DNA from: Amphibalanus amphitrite
Taxonomy: Eukaryota; Arthropoda; Thecostraca; Balanomorpha; Balanidae
DNA: 64,000 bases
Direction: 5' to 3'
NCBI RefSeq assembly: GCF_019059575.1
Contig: NW_024881830.1
Location: forward strand, 124,001 to 188,000
The position numbers were made by a program, and so were the translations under genes. The first letter of the stretch is position 1; each line of letters opens with the position of its first letter. Positions 49,720 through 59,982 of the stretch are shown piece after piece. The notes below the pieces were generated by a model. That model did not search any database and had not been told where the DNA came from. It saw nothing but the letters and a program-made list of their open reading frames with translations.

Positions 49720-50261
49720 TCAGAGACAGATCCTGAGTGACGTCATCCCTGATGCTCGCAAGGGGTACTCCATTCCTTTGCAACGTAAAAATGACTAATT
49801 TCATTTGAAGATTATTGATGGCAATCTCCACATACCGCTCAACCGTTGATGTCAATAGAAAGCCCAACTAATTTTCTAGCGACAAAAAAGAGCAGCAATA
49901 TGCTAAGAAATGGCCGGTTTTGAAGATATAGACGATTTAAGAACCCTCTGCAGCAGCAGGAAAGCAACGTAAAAATGCATCGAGCTTATATTTTTACTAT
50001 GAATAAATCATTTTTCAGTAATTTTTTAAATATGTTACAGATTTAAGTTACAACTTTATTACAATATTTTCATTATTTGAAACTTAATTTAAAAAAAAAT
50101 ATTTTCAAAAACACTAGCTGTTGGCAAGTAGCTTGGCAGCGATTGTGGCGCACCACGCCATTAATTGTCCTGAGACCCCCTTATGATGTCATCAAAAGTG
50201 GAGTGACATGGGCCTGGTTCTGGCCACCCCTGCACAAAAAGGGTCCCTCAGAGTTTGCATC
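49677..50261. repeat. 585-bp repeat, copy A, abutting the LINE 5' end
   Basis: Begins AAGGCCATCTATAGAAGG and runs to TTTGCATCC; almost the same sequence starts again at 50262. Contains TGACGTCA-like and CGATTGTGGCGCACC segments. Could be tandem 5'-UTR monomers of the LINE, or an independent repeat into which the LINE inserted. Confidence 0.8.
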
Positions 50262-50751
50262 CAAGGCCATCTATAGAAGGTACAGTCACTCCCCCGCCGA
50301 CCAATCAGAGACAGATCCTGAGTGACGTCATCCCTGATGCTCGCAAGGGGTACTCCATTCCTTTGCAACGTAAAAATGACTAACTTCATTTGAAGATTAT
50401 TGATGGCACTCTGCACATACCGCTCAGCCGTTGATGTCAATTAAAAGCCCAACTAATTTTGCAGCGACAAAAAAGAGCAGCAATATGCTAAGAAATGGCC
50501 GGTTTTGAAGATATAGACGATTTAAAAACCCTCTGCAACAGCAGGAAAGCAACGTAAAAACGCATCGAGCTTATATTTTTACTATGGATAAATCATTTTT
50601 CAGTAAGTTTTTAGATATGGTATAGATTTAAGGTACAACTTTATTACAATATTTTCATTACTTGAAACTTTATTTCAAAATAATATTTTCAAAAATGGCA
50701 GCTGTTGGCCAGTAGCTTGGGAGCGATTGTGGCGCACCGCGCCATTAATTG

Positions 50752-51072
50752 TGTTGGCTGTCAGACCTAGGCCTCCGATCGGTGCTGACAACTGGCGACG
50801 GATTTGCGAATCTAGATGTACCGCAGCTGAGACAGATGGCGCTGTGTGTTCGGTTGGCCATGGGCAGCTCGTTCGAGGCGAGTCTATGCGGCCCTGTGGC
50901 CTGTGATTGGTCGCCGGTTAGGAGTGGGAGAATCGGAAACAGCTGTGACGGAATGGTGGTTGGCAATATGGCGACGATCGGAACGGCCATGCTTATATCT
51001 GTATTTTCGGATACAATAAACAAGTTTTGAGTGAGAATCACGTCTTGAGTGAACCCACGAGAACGGGCAATA
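50752..51072 (+). repeat. Left LTR
   Basis: 321 bp, begins TGTTGGCTG; contains TATA-like and AATAAA sequences near 51010-51020. Appears identical to the right LTR. Confidence 0.95.
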
Positions 51073-51184
51073 GTGGTGGCAGCGGTGCTCAAGATGGGAG
51101 AGTGATTCTCGTGGTACGGACGGACTTTTACTGGAAACCGTGATTGCCGCAAGTCAACACGTGGCACAGATTGATATACGCAAG

Positions 51185-52072
51185 ATGGCAGAGAAGGACA
51201 TTTCACTCGATAAGTTTACTGGCGTGACAGCCAAGGATTGGATAGAGTGGCTCGAGGATTACGTATGTTACGCGGAAGGGAGAAAATGGAACCGGGAGAA
51301 GCAGGCGTCAAATCTCCGATTTTTTGTGACAGGCGACGTACGGGACTGCGTAAGAGACACTGGAGCCACAGACCTTAATGAGGTCGACACAGCAGTCCAG
51401 GCCCTGTTGGGTGGAAAACCGACCTCTCTAACGGCCAGTCAAGAAATTGATGCAATTACCTATAAGGGTAGCGTACTCGTCATGGTCCAACAGATGCGGA
51501 GATGGGCGAAATATATTACCAAACAGGAAGAAGTAGATCAGATGGTAATGCTACATCTTCAAAGGCAACTACCTGTGGCGTACGCAGAAGAAGTGATCAA
51601 GCGGGACTGTCAAAACCTGAAAGAGGCAGTCAAGGTCGTACAAGGACTCGAGCGGGCACATCAAATCCGAGTGATGCGTCCTCAACAGCCTGAGCAGGTT
51701 GTGAGTCGTGTGGTGGAAGGTCAGAGAGCAGATGGGCATCCTGAGAGATCAGCGGGCCATCAGCAGCAGCATGGCTCTCGTGGCGGCTTTGGTCGCCCAC
51801 CACCTCGTGGTCAGCGAGGAGGACAGCGAGGACCGTTCGCAGGGAGGTGGCAGCAGCGTCAACCCCCACTGGGGACATCTGCTGGTCAGTTCCAGAGGCA
51901 GCCACGAGGTAGGAGAGGGGCCCAGTGTTTCACATGCGGAGGTGAGGGGCACTTTCGAAGATCCTGTGTGTTTAAGAATGACAGGTGTGGAACGTGTGGC
52001 AGAGTGGGTCACCTGAGTCCCATGTGCAATGAAAAAAACGAGACACGACCCGCTACACAGAGCCTCCAGTAG
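51185..52072 (+). CDS. Gypsy gag
   Basis: Gag-type protein: capsid-like helical region, Gln/Arg/Gly-rich linker, and two CCHC zinc knuckles near the C-terminus. The pol frame follows directly in a different frame, as is common in the family. Part of the 50752-56881 element. Confidence 0.85.
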   Translation: MAEKDISLDKFTGVTAKDWIEWLEDYVCYAEGRKWNREKQASNLRFFVTGDVRDCVRDTGATDLNEVDTAVQALLGGKPTSLTASQEIDAITYKGSVLVMVQQMRRWAKYITKQEEVDQMVMLHLQRQLPVAYAEEVIKRDCQNLKEAVKVVQGLERAHQIRVMRPQQPEQVVSRVVEGQRADGHPERSAGHQQQHGSRGGFGRPPPRGQRGGQRGPFAGRWQQRQPPLGTSAGQFQRQPRGRRGAQCFTCGGEGHFRRSCVFKNDRCGTCGRVGHLSPMCNEKNETRPATQSLQ

Positions 52073-55000
52073 TGGGTCATGGGTGTGAAGAGGACTCTAA
52101 GGAGCCTGAACCAGGGGGGAGGTACCTGAAAGTAAAAGTAGGTGATAATGTAGTCGGTGCTCTTATCGATACAGGGGCTGATGAAACATTAGTTAAGTTG
52201 GATTGCCTGCCCCAGGGTACACCTACGTATCCCCTGGACAGTAAAGTTAAGTTAGCGGATGGAAGTGATGCAGATATTGTAGGTTGTGCTGTGCTAGATA
52301 TAGAGATTGCCAAGTGTGTCCAAAAAGTAACTGTACTTGTGTCACGTAAGTTGTCTGAAGATTGTTTGATTGGAGCTAGGCTTCTCACCCAGCTGGGGGC
52401 AAAGATCGACATGAGCACAGGTTTGCTTCATGTCAGAACGGTGACTGTCCCACTGCAGTGTTCACCCATGAGAGATCAGTACCATGTGTCTCGTGTGGTG
52501 GTGACTGACACAGTTGTGGTGAAGGCTCGGACTGAGATGTTGTTTAGTGGTGAGGTACGTGAGCGACGTTTGCAGGGTCAGACGTGTTTGTTGGAGCCAG
52601 AGCGTTCTGCTGAAGACAAGTTAGGCGTTTGTGTGGCTCGGTTAGCTGTTAAGGTTGATGATTACTGTGTTCCCATTCGTGTGTCTAATGTGTCAGCTGA
52701 TGATGTGAAAGTGTATAAGGGGACACATATTGCCAATGTTCAGGTAGTAGGAGATGAGGCTGTGCAAGGGGTGGGTCATCCAAACCCCTCAGACCTGTCT
52801 GACTTTGACAAGGACCTGGACAGGGTAACTGAACATCTGACCATGCAGGACAGGAATGACTTCAAACAGATCCTGACTGAGTACAAGGAGGTGTTTACAG
52901 GATTGGGTAGGACGAGCATTGCTGAGCATTGCATACCGACTGGTGACCACAGACCTATTTTTCAGAACTACAGACCTGTGCCGGGTCACATGAAGGGGAA
53001 GGTGGCTGAGCAGCTGAGTCGGTTGGTTGACAGTGGAGTTGTTCGGCCTGTACCTGAGTCGGAGTGGGCGAGTCCTCTCGTCGTCGTCTCCAAGCCGCAC
53101 AGTAAGGACGTTCGTATCTGTGGTGATTACAGGCGTCTGAATCGCATCACTACTCCTTGTGTGCAAGTCATTCCACATATTGAGTCGTGTTTGCGGAAAC
53201 TTTCGGGAGCTAAACTGTTCACATCGCTTGATTTGGCGCAGGCCTATCATCAGATGCCGCTTCATGTAGCTGATCGTGCTAAAACAACAGTCACAACAGA
53301 GTTCGGTTTATTTGAATATCAGTCTTGCCCTTATGGACTTCAGGGATTGCCTCACAGTTTCAATCGTGCTGTGGCACTGGCATTATCTGGTGTTAGTGTG
53401 GATGTTTATGTTCAGTATTTCGATGATATCCTCGTTTTGGCCGAGGACATGAGTGAGATGAAATCGAACCTTCGTGCTATATTCCAGTGTTTACAGGACG
53501 CTGGCTTTACTCTTTCGCTCCGGAAGATTCGTCTGTGTCAGAGGGAGGTGAAGTTCCTTGGATTTCTGGTCAGTTCTGAGGGAGTCGCGTGTGATCCCGA
53601 GAAGACGCGTCTCATCCGAGATTGGCCACAACCAACTACAGTCAAGCAGGTCAGATCATTTCTGGGGCTAGCTTCATATGTTCGTAAGTTTATTCCCAGA
53701 TTTGCTGAGTTGGCTAAGCCGCTGACCAGATTGACCGAGAAGGGTGTGCCGTTTGTATGGACGTCACAGACAGCTGAGGCCTTTCAGGGTTTGAAAGCTG
53801 CTTTAGCGTCGCCACCTGTGCTAGCGCATCCGTCGTTTGAGAAGGGCGCTCCGTCGTTTATATTAGATACAGATGCCAGTGGTGTAGCGATCGGGGCTTG
53901 TCTAACGCAGAACGATCGGGTGATCGCGTATGCTAGTCGTCCGCTGACGAAGGCAGAGCGGCAGTATGCAGTCACAAAGCGTGAATTGCTAGCTGTAGTC
54001 TGGGCAGTGCAGCATTTCCACCAGTTCTTGGTGGGAGCTAGGTTCGTTTTGAGGACAGATCACGCAGCACTTCAGTGGTTGTTTAATTTCAAAAACCCAG
54101 AGGGCCAGATCGCCAGATGGCTGCTGATACTTTCAGAGCTGGATTTTGTGACGAGACATAGGAAGGGAGTTTTGCACAAAAATGGGGACGCTTTGTCTCG
54201 ATATCCGCATCCAGAGGAGTCGGATTGTTCAGATGGTGTGACGTATCGATGGATTCGGGTCCCAGTGACGTCACAGGATGCAGATGTGGGAGGATCTGGA
54301 CCAGTGACTGATGAGTTCCATGGGACACCGGTGTTGCGTGCTGTGACATCGGAGACCGAGCAGAATGTGAATGAAAGTAGCATTCAGGGCATGACCATTC
54401 AGCAGCTTTCACAGGAGCAGGACAGAGATGCTGGAATTCTGGAGCTCAAGGCGTGGAAACGCAAACGCGTTCGTCCGCGCGAGAAGCACCTGAGATCAGA
54501 GGGCGCCATACGGTTACTGAGAGAGTGGCGGCGGCTCGTGGTGCGTGGTGAGGAACATCCTGTTTTGTACAGACGGACGCAGACAGTAAGGGGAGCACCT
54601 ACTTGTTTGCAGATGGTTGTTCCACAGCACCTTCGTCGTGAGATCCTGGAAGTGGAGGCACTTCACTGTGGCTATGGTGGAGGACACCAAGGTGCAGACC
54701 GGTTAGAGAAGCTGGTTCGACAGCGATTCTTCTGGCCGGGCATTCAGTCCGAGGTGAGGGGGTTTTGTCAACAGTGTGAGGTGTGTGAGAAAAGGAGAGA
54801 CGCACCCAGAGGGTCAGAGGCTCCCATGGGGTCATTGCAGTCCGAAGGATTCATGGATCGGTTGGACATTGATTTGGTTGGACCTCTGCCAGCGAGTGAA
54901 CCTGACGGATATAAGTACGTACTGACGTGCATTGATTCCTTTACCAGGTTCTCATGGGCATTTCCGTTGCCAAATCAGGAGGCACGTACCATTGCTCAGG

Positions 55001-56163
55001 CGCTGATGGAAAACGTGATTTCTGTTTTCGGTATTCCTCGTGCTATTCACAGCGACCAAGGTCGTAACCTGACGGGTAAAGTGATGACCGAGCTGTACAG
55101 TCTGCTGGGTATTCACAGCAGTACGACCAGTGGGTATCATCCCGAGGGCAACAGCTATTCGGAACGCAGTCATCGTGTTCTGATGGCAGCTGTCGCCAAG
55201 ATGTGTGCTGACCATCCAAAGGCGTGGCCTACTTGTTTGGGCCCTGCTGTGTTGTCAATGAACGCCAATGTACATGACTCCATAGGGATGTCGCCCTATG
55301 AAGCTGTGTTCGGACGCCAGGTAAAGCTGCCTGTGGACCGGATGTTTGGAGAGGGAGCCCAGGTCGCGCCGGATCAGTCAAGTGAACCGGACATTCTGGC
55401 ATACGTGAAAAGGCTCCAGGAGACTATTGACAGTACTGATCAGTTGATTCGTGATGCTAGCGTTTCAGCTCATGAGAAGAGTAAGGTTCTTCATGATTCT
55501 CGTTTAGTTGAATCGGTATTCGAGGTTGATGACAGAGTATGGCTTCGTAAACAGGTCTTCAAGAGAGGAGAGACGCCGAAACTTTCTTGGAGGTGGGAAG
55601 GTCCGTACAGAGTTCTCGAGAAAAGAAGGGGCTGGACGTATAGGATTGGCAAGGAAGGAGCGGGTGGTGCTTCGAAAGTTGTCCACCACAATCGTTTGAA
55701 GTTGTGTGTGTCTACCCCGACCGTCCCACAGAGGCACTCGGCGAGAGGTGATGAGTCTCGGCACGCGGCGCGAGATGATAAGTCTGTGAGACCAGTGGAG
55801 GCTCGCCGACGTGACAGGGCGCGCCCAGATCCGATACCAGCAGATGCAGGCCGCGAGTATCAACGTAACCGTGTTTTGAACCGTCCTCGGGAAACCGACC
55901 TGACCCTTCCTGTGACACGGCACGCTGATGTTCGGGTAACTGACAGACAGACTGATGAATTCACAGGAGACGGGACATCAGATGTGCAGACAGACGGTGA
56001 CACGGCGTCGACAGACCATGTTGTTGTTGACCCGACTGACGCCCTCCCAGTGCAAAATGACAGTGCTGACACGAGTGGGGTGACGGATGCTAACCCACCC
56101 TTACGGCGCTCAGGCAGAGATAGACGTATGCCTCGTCATCTGGCTGATTACGTGCTGGATTAG
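52072..56163 (+). CDS. Gypsy pol: protease, RT, RNase H, integrase
   Basis: About 1363 codons. In order: aspartic protease (DTGADE), reverse transcriptase (FDD catalytic core), RNase H (DTDASG), integrase with HHCC zinc-binding module and DDE core, and a basic tail. No chromodomain recognised. The clade within Ty3/Gypsy was not resolved. Confidence 0.95.
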   Translation: MGHGCEEDSKEPEPGGRYLKVKVGDNVVGALIDTGADETLVKLDCLPQGTPTYPLDSKVKLADGSDADIVGCAVLDIEIAKCVQKVTVLVSRKLSEDCLIGARLLTQLGAKIDMSTGLLHVRTVTVPLQCSPMRDQYHVSRVVVTDTVVVKARTEMLFSGEVRERRLQGQTCLLEPERSAEDKLGVCVARLAVKVDDYCVPIRVSNVSADDVKVYKGTHIANVQVVGDEAVQGVGHPNPSDLSDFDKDLDRVTEHLTMQDRNDFKQILTEYKEVFTGLGRTSIAEHCIPTGDHRPIFQNYRPVPGHMKGKVAEQLSRLVDSGVVRPVPESEWASPLVVVSKPHSKDVRICGDYRRLNRITTPCVQVIPHIESCLRKLSGAKLFTSLDLAQAYHQMPLHVADRAKTTVTTEFGLFEYQSCPYGLQGLPHSFNRAVALALSGVSVDVYVQYFDDILVLAEDMSEMKSNLRAIFQCLQDAGFTLSLRKIRLCQREVKFLGFLVSSEGVACDPEKTRLIRDWPQPTTVKQVRSFLGLASYVRKFIPRFAELAKPLTRLTEKGVPFVWTSQTAEAFQGLKAALASPPVLAHPSFEKGAPSFILDTDASGVAIGACLTQNDRVIAYASRPLTKAERQYAVTKRELLAVVWAVQHFHQFLVGARFVLRTDHAALQWLFNFKNPEGQIARWLLILSELDFVTRHRKGVLHKNGDALSRYPHPEESDCSDGVTYRWIRVPVTSQDADVGGSGPVTDEFHGTPVLRAVTSETEQNVNESSIQGMTIQQLSQEQDRDAGILELKAWKRKRVRPREKHLRSEGAIRLLREWRRLVVRGEEHPVLYRRTQTVRGAPTCLQMVVPQHLRREILEVEALHCGYGGGHQGADRLEKLVRQRFFWPGIQSEVRGFCQQCEVCEKRRDAPRGSEAPMGSLQSEGFMDRLDIDLVGPLPASEPDGYKYVLTCIDSFTRFSWAFPLPNQEARTIAQALMENVISVFGIPRAIHSDQGRNLTGKVMTELYSLLGIHSSTTSGYHPEGNSYSERSHRVLMAAVAKMCADHPKAWPTCLGPAVLSMNANVHDSIGMSPYEAVFGRQVKLPVDRMFGEGAQVAPDQSSEPDILAYVKRLQETIDSTDQLIRDASVSAHEKSKVLHDSRLVESVFEVDDRVWLRKQVFKRGETPKLSWRWEGPYRVLEKRRGWTYRIGKEGAGGASKVVHHNRLKLCVSTPTVPQRHSARGDESRHAARDDKSVRPVEARRRDRARPDPIPADAGREYQRNRVLNRPRETDLTLPVTRHADVRVTDRQTDEFTGDGTSDVQTDGDTASTDHVVVDPTDALPVQNDSADTSGVTDANPPLRRSGRDRRMPRHLADYVLD

Positions 56164-56560
56164 ATTTAAGATTTCAGTGTGTGCTACATGCATAAGATTT
56201 GTTTTCGTTTCATAATAGATGTAGGAGAATGATGTCAGAGCTGACAGCAGAGCTTATCTGGATCACAGTATCTCAGTCGATCTCCAGGAATGGTTAAGGC
56301 AATGGTATTTACTGGCTGTGATATGTGCTAATTCATAAGTGCACATGTGAGTGAGCCCATATTAGATCCGAGTAGCAGAGCGGTGCATTGAAAACAGCAG
56401 TCTATGACTCACTGTTTCCCTCAGGTTGATTGTTGAGTCGGTCAGATACAGGTGTAAAGTAATAACATGCAGGGACATCGTGTGATTTTTTTTTTCTACG
56501 CTACGTTATGTTGTCTGACAGTTTTGTTGACGGGTCGTCAACTTATGTGGCCGGGGGTAT

Positions 56561-56881
56561 TGTTGGCTGTCAGACCTAGGCCTCCGATCGGTGCTGACAA
56601 CTGGCGACGGATTTGCGAATCTAGATGTACCGCAGCTGAGACAGATGGCGCTGTGTGTTCGGTTGGCCATGGGCAGCTCGTTCGAGGCGAGTCTATGCGG
56701 CCCTGTGGCCTGTGATTGGTCGCCGGTTAGGAGTGGGAGAATCGGAAACAGCTGTGACGGAATGGTGGTTGGCAATATGGCGACGATCGGAACGGCCATG
56801 CTTATATCTGTATTTTCGGATACAATAAACAAGTTTTGAGTGAGAATCACGTCTTGAGTGAACCCACGAGAACGGGCAATA
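56561..56881 (+). repeat. Right LTR
   Basis: 321 bp, same sequence as the left LTR by eye. Confidence 0.95.
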
Positions 56882-56935
56882 ATTGTCCTGTGGCCCCCTT
56901 ATGATGTCATCAAAAGTGGAGTGACATGGGCCTGT

Positions 56936-57540
56936 TTGCATCCTCACTACCCTTTGCTGCCTGGTCCTCGAATGTCACCTTCTTAGACATACGTGGCGCA
57001 TCTCCTGGGGGCCCTATTTTGGATTTCACTGGCTGCTTGGACCTGCCCCTCGGTTCAGACATGCTTTTTGCCACATGCAACAAGCCCAATCAATTTGCCA
57101 TGCAATATACCTCACTATCTTGCAAAAATGTTTCGATCTTTCAACCACACTTGGGAGAATCAACCGGTGGGTCTGGTCAGGATGGCGCCAGGAGGGGATT
57201 TTTCTACTAGTACTTTTGAGCAACTTCTGAGTACTTTCTTTTGGGACTGTTATACAAATGTTCTTTTTTGCATCATGTTTTGTTGCACTTTTGCACAATA
57301 AATCATAGATTGATTATTTACTATCGCTTCGCTTATATGTTTTGGGGCATGACTAAAGTTTGCGTATCACACGAAGTGTTTTGTATGGTCAAGTACCAAA
57401 CAGCTTCTACAAACACGACGCAAGTGTTTCAAAATATTGACATTCTTCATATGCCATGTGCCGCGGATGAATTGAATGAATTTAAAATACGCAAGGCCCT
57501 CGAATTACGTGTGAAATTCCTACTGAAATTTGTGATTTAG
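56936..57540. other. Region between the LINE/LTR nest and the coiled-coil gene
   Basis: Short overlapping open frames on both strands, none recognised. It may contain further LINE 5' sequence or an upstream intron of the coiled-coil gene. An AATAAA occurs at 57297 on the plus strand. Confidence 0.35.
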
Positions 57541-59982
57541 TGAGAAGGCATCATAATGCGGTAATAAAGTTTATCATGGATGAACTCGATTCCAGTAGAT
57601 CTCGCCTCACTGACCCAGAGATCATCTCAGAGTTTGTGCTTCGGCTGAAACAGCAAGTTTTAGGGGATCATAACGTGAAAGCTGAAAGCCTTGGCCATTC
57701 TCGCCAGGGAAGCACTCTTCAGGGACAGTCTTCTTTCCCATTAGAGCTGCATCAAATCAGCTCTCCTGGCATCGGTCCGACTGATGGACAGGCATCTGAC
57801 CAACAGGTTTCTCCACAGCTAGCTTGTTACAATGAAGCTGCAGCAGACCACTTGGAAGCACTCCAACAGCCTGAGCCACAGGTTCTCAACCCAGAGGTCC
57901 AGAGCATTGCTAACCATGAACATCCACAATCACCAAGCAGCAGTGGTGGATCCATTGACCTGTGTGCAGAGATCATGGCAGGGCATGCCCTGAAGGCTGC
58001 TTGCAGGGAACCATTGACTGCTTCTCGGACCGAGGGTGAGTTACGTCAAGCTCCACATCTCCATACCTTCTTGATAAATGCAAGAAGCAACATGCGCACT
58101 CGACTGCCAGGGAAAGTGGCTACATCCCCAGAAGCAGCTGAGACACATCCTTCATACCAGGAGAAGCTGCAGTTGCGAGCTGTTGAGAGGAAAGCACGCC
58201 AGCAGGAGGTCCGCCGTCGCCGACAGGAGCGTGAGGCGGCCAATAGGGAGGCCGAACGACTACGGCATGAGGAGTTTCAGCGTCAACTCACCCTTGAGGT
58301 TAGTGCAAGAGGGTAATTCAAATTGTGTACCTCGTTGGTGCGTTGTATCCCAGTAAGATTGTCAACAGTATATTTTCATTTGAAGGCAAAGTTTCATTCA
58401 TTGTGTTCAGTAATTGTGCTTGTTGTACATGCTCACCACCTGGTCCGATGTGCGCGGCGGCAGCGGCAGCAGCAGCAGGAGCAGCTGCGTCAGCGGCGGC
58501 TACGCCAGGAGGAGCAGCGGCGCCGCCAGCTGCGCGGCCAGCAGCTGCTCCAGCAGCAGCACCAGATAGCCGACGAGTTCCGGCGACACGCGCTGGTCCG
58601 ACGCGTGTTCCGCGCCCTGGTCCGATACGCACAGGTAGGCATCCAGTAACAGATATCTGGGGTCGATCTGAGGTAGGATTTTCTTTTCCGTTCTTTTGCG
58701 AAGGTACTTAACATCATATCACTATATAGCGACCAAGATACTAAAGTCATGGCTTTATTTATTTGCTGATCACCATGCAATGATATGCTGTGTCTGCACA
58801 ATGCTTACGACCGTTTTATTCGCTACTTGAGCTACATGAACATTACACATTCGGAGTGAACTTCTGCGCGGCTGGCTACCGTCTCGAACTCTGACGGATT
58901 CATGGTCGCGCGTTCGGCAGCGGTGCCGCGATCTGGAGGCGTCTGCCGAGCGGTGGGCGCGCTCCACTCTGCTGAGCCGCTGTCTGCACCGCTGGCGCCA
59001 CCACCGCGCCCTGCTGGCTGCTGAGCGCGAGGAGGCGGCCCGGGACTGGTACCGCACCCGGCTCACCGCCTGGGCACTCGGACGCTGGCGAAAGGTGAGG
59101 CTTTGGGAACGGGGACAGTCATGGGAGCTAGGATAATGGAAAAGGATGAGACTGAGCGTCAGGACAATGAAGAATGGCGAGACTTGGCGTTAGGCTAGCG
59201 GAAATGGGAGTTTATGGCCGGTTTAATGTTCATGACGATGACGGGCCTGAACTGAAAGCATCCGCATTTGTAATGCGTATGTACTATGTATCATACATTT
59301 CCCTCCCGCCCACTTCTGTTTTCAGTACGTGCACCAGCAGCATCTGAAGGCGCAGGCGGCCTCCGACCTGTGTCAGCTGCAGCGCCTACAGGCGGCTCTC
59401 CGCACGTGGCAGGCCAGCCTGGCGCTGGGACGCGTCCGGCGCCGGCAGCAGATGCAGCGGGCCGCCCTCTGTGACGCCAGGTGAGGCTCCTGACGTGAGG
59501 CGAGGACAGTCCTCCATGCGGTGAGTTTATCGCCGTCCTAGTCTGTGACGCGAATGTCGCACGCAAACTGGCCAACAGCTGTCACCGGCTGTAATGATAC
59601 GCATGTCGTCTCACTGTACTATAGCTACCGCCCTGATTCGACCGTGAGCTTGTACAAACTGTCCTATGTTCACTCCAACCAAACCATCCCCGTCCAACCA
59701 AGCGTGAACTACCCCAGTGCACAGCCTTACTTGCCCCGTGTTATCTCCACCCCAGTTTGATACATTCCTCCTATCCAACCCACTCAGTCTAATCTACACC
59801 CCTCCCTCCCCCCCCCCAGACTGACGTGTGCCGGCGTGCTGCGCCGCTGGAGGCGACTGCCGGAAGCCCTGGAGCAGGAGCGTGCCATCGAGGCCCGCAA
59901 GGAGCGGCTGCGCAGGATTGTGCGCGAGATGGTGCCCGACTTCCAGCCACCGCCGCCTACAGGAGTGGAGCAGTCTGTCTGA
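57541..59982 (+). CDS. Coiled-coil protein with Trp repeats (CCDC191/SFI1-like), 3' part, five exons
   Basis: Exons: 57541-58298, 58464-58634, 58921-59094, 59326-59480, 59820-59982; GT-AG and in phase, about 438 residues visible. The first exon may start at a TTTAG acceptor (57540) with earlier exons elsewhere, or at ATG 57576. Residues 1-200 are polar and low in structure; then comes a long Arg/Glu/Gln-rich coiled coil (exons 1-2). Last are repeats of the form L-x3-hydrophobic-x2-W (RCLHRWR, LTAWALGRWRK, LRTWQASL, VLRRWRR), as in SFI1-type and CCDC191 centrosomal or ciliary proteins. C-terminus MVPDFQPPPP. Codon use is GC-rich in the later exons. The gene model is good; the name is an inference from repeat style. 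A role at centrioles is only suggested. Confidence 0.7.

Larger units (their letters stand above)
50752..56881 (+). mobile_element. Ty3/Gypsy LTR retrotransposon, looks whole and very young
   Basis: 6.1-kb element with 321-bp direct LTRs (50752-51072 and 56561-56881) that look identical by eye and a 4-bp target duplication ATTG (50748-50751, 56882-56885). Between them are a gag frame and a long pol frame in the order protease, reverse transcriptase, RNase H, integrase, i.e. the Ty3/Gypsy order. A purine-rich tract precedes the right LTR. No env-like frame. Identical LTRs imply a recent insertion. Confidence 0.95.
50262..56935. repeat. 585-bp repeat, copy B, split by the LTR element
   Basis: Copy B occupies 50262-50751 and resumes at 56886-56935 (CCTGTGGCCCCCTTATG and on). 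The LTR element lies between. Relative to copy A it lacks about 36 bp near its far end. Confidence 0.8.

Noticed and set aside
56926-57210. 95-codon open frame after the LTR element
   Set aside because: Starts within the repeat copy B remnant, has no recognised domain and overlaps a similar-length minus frame.
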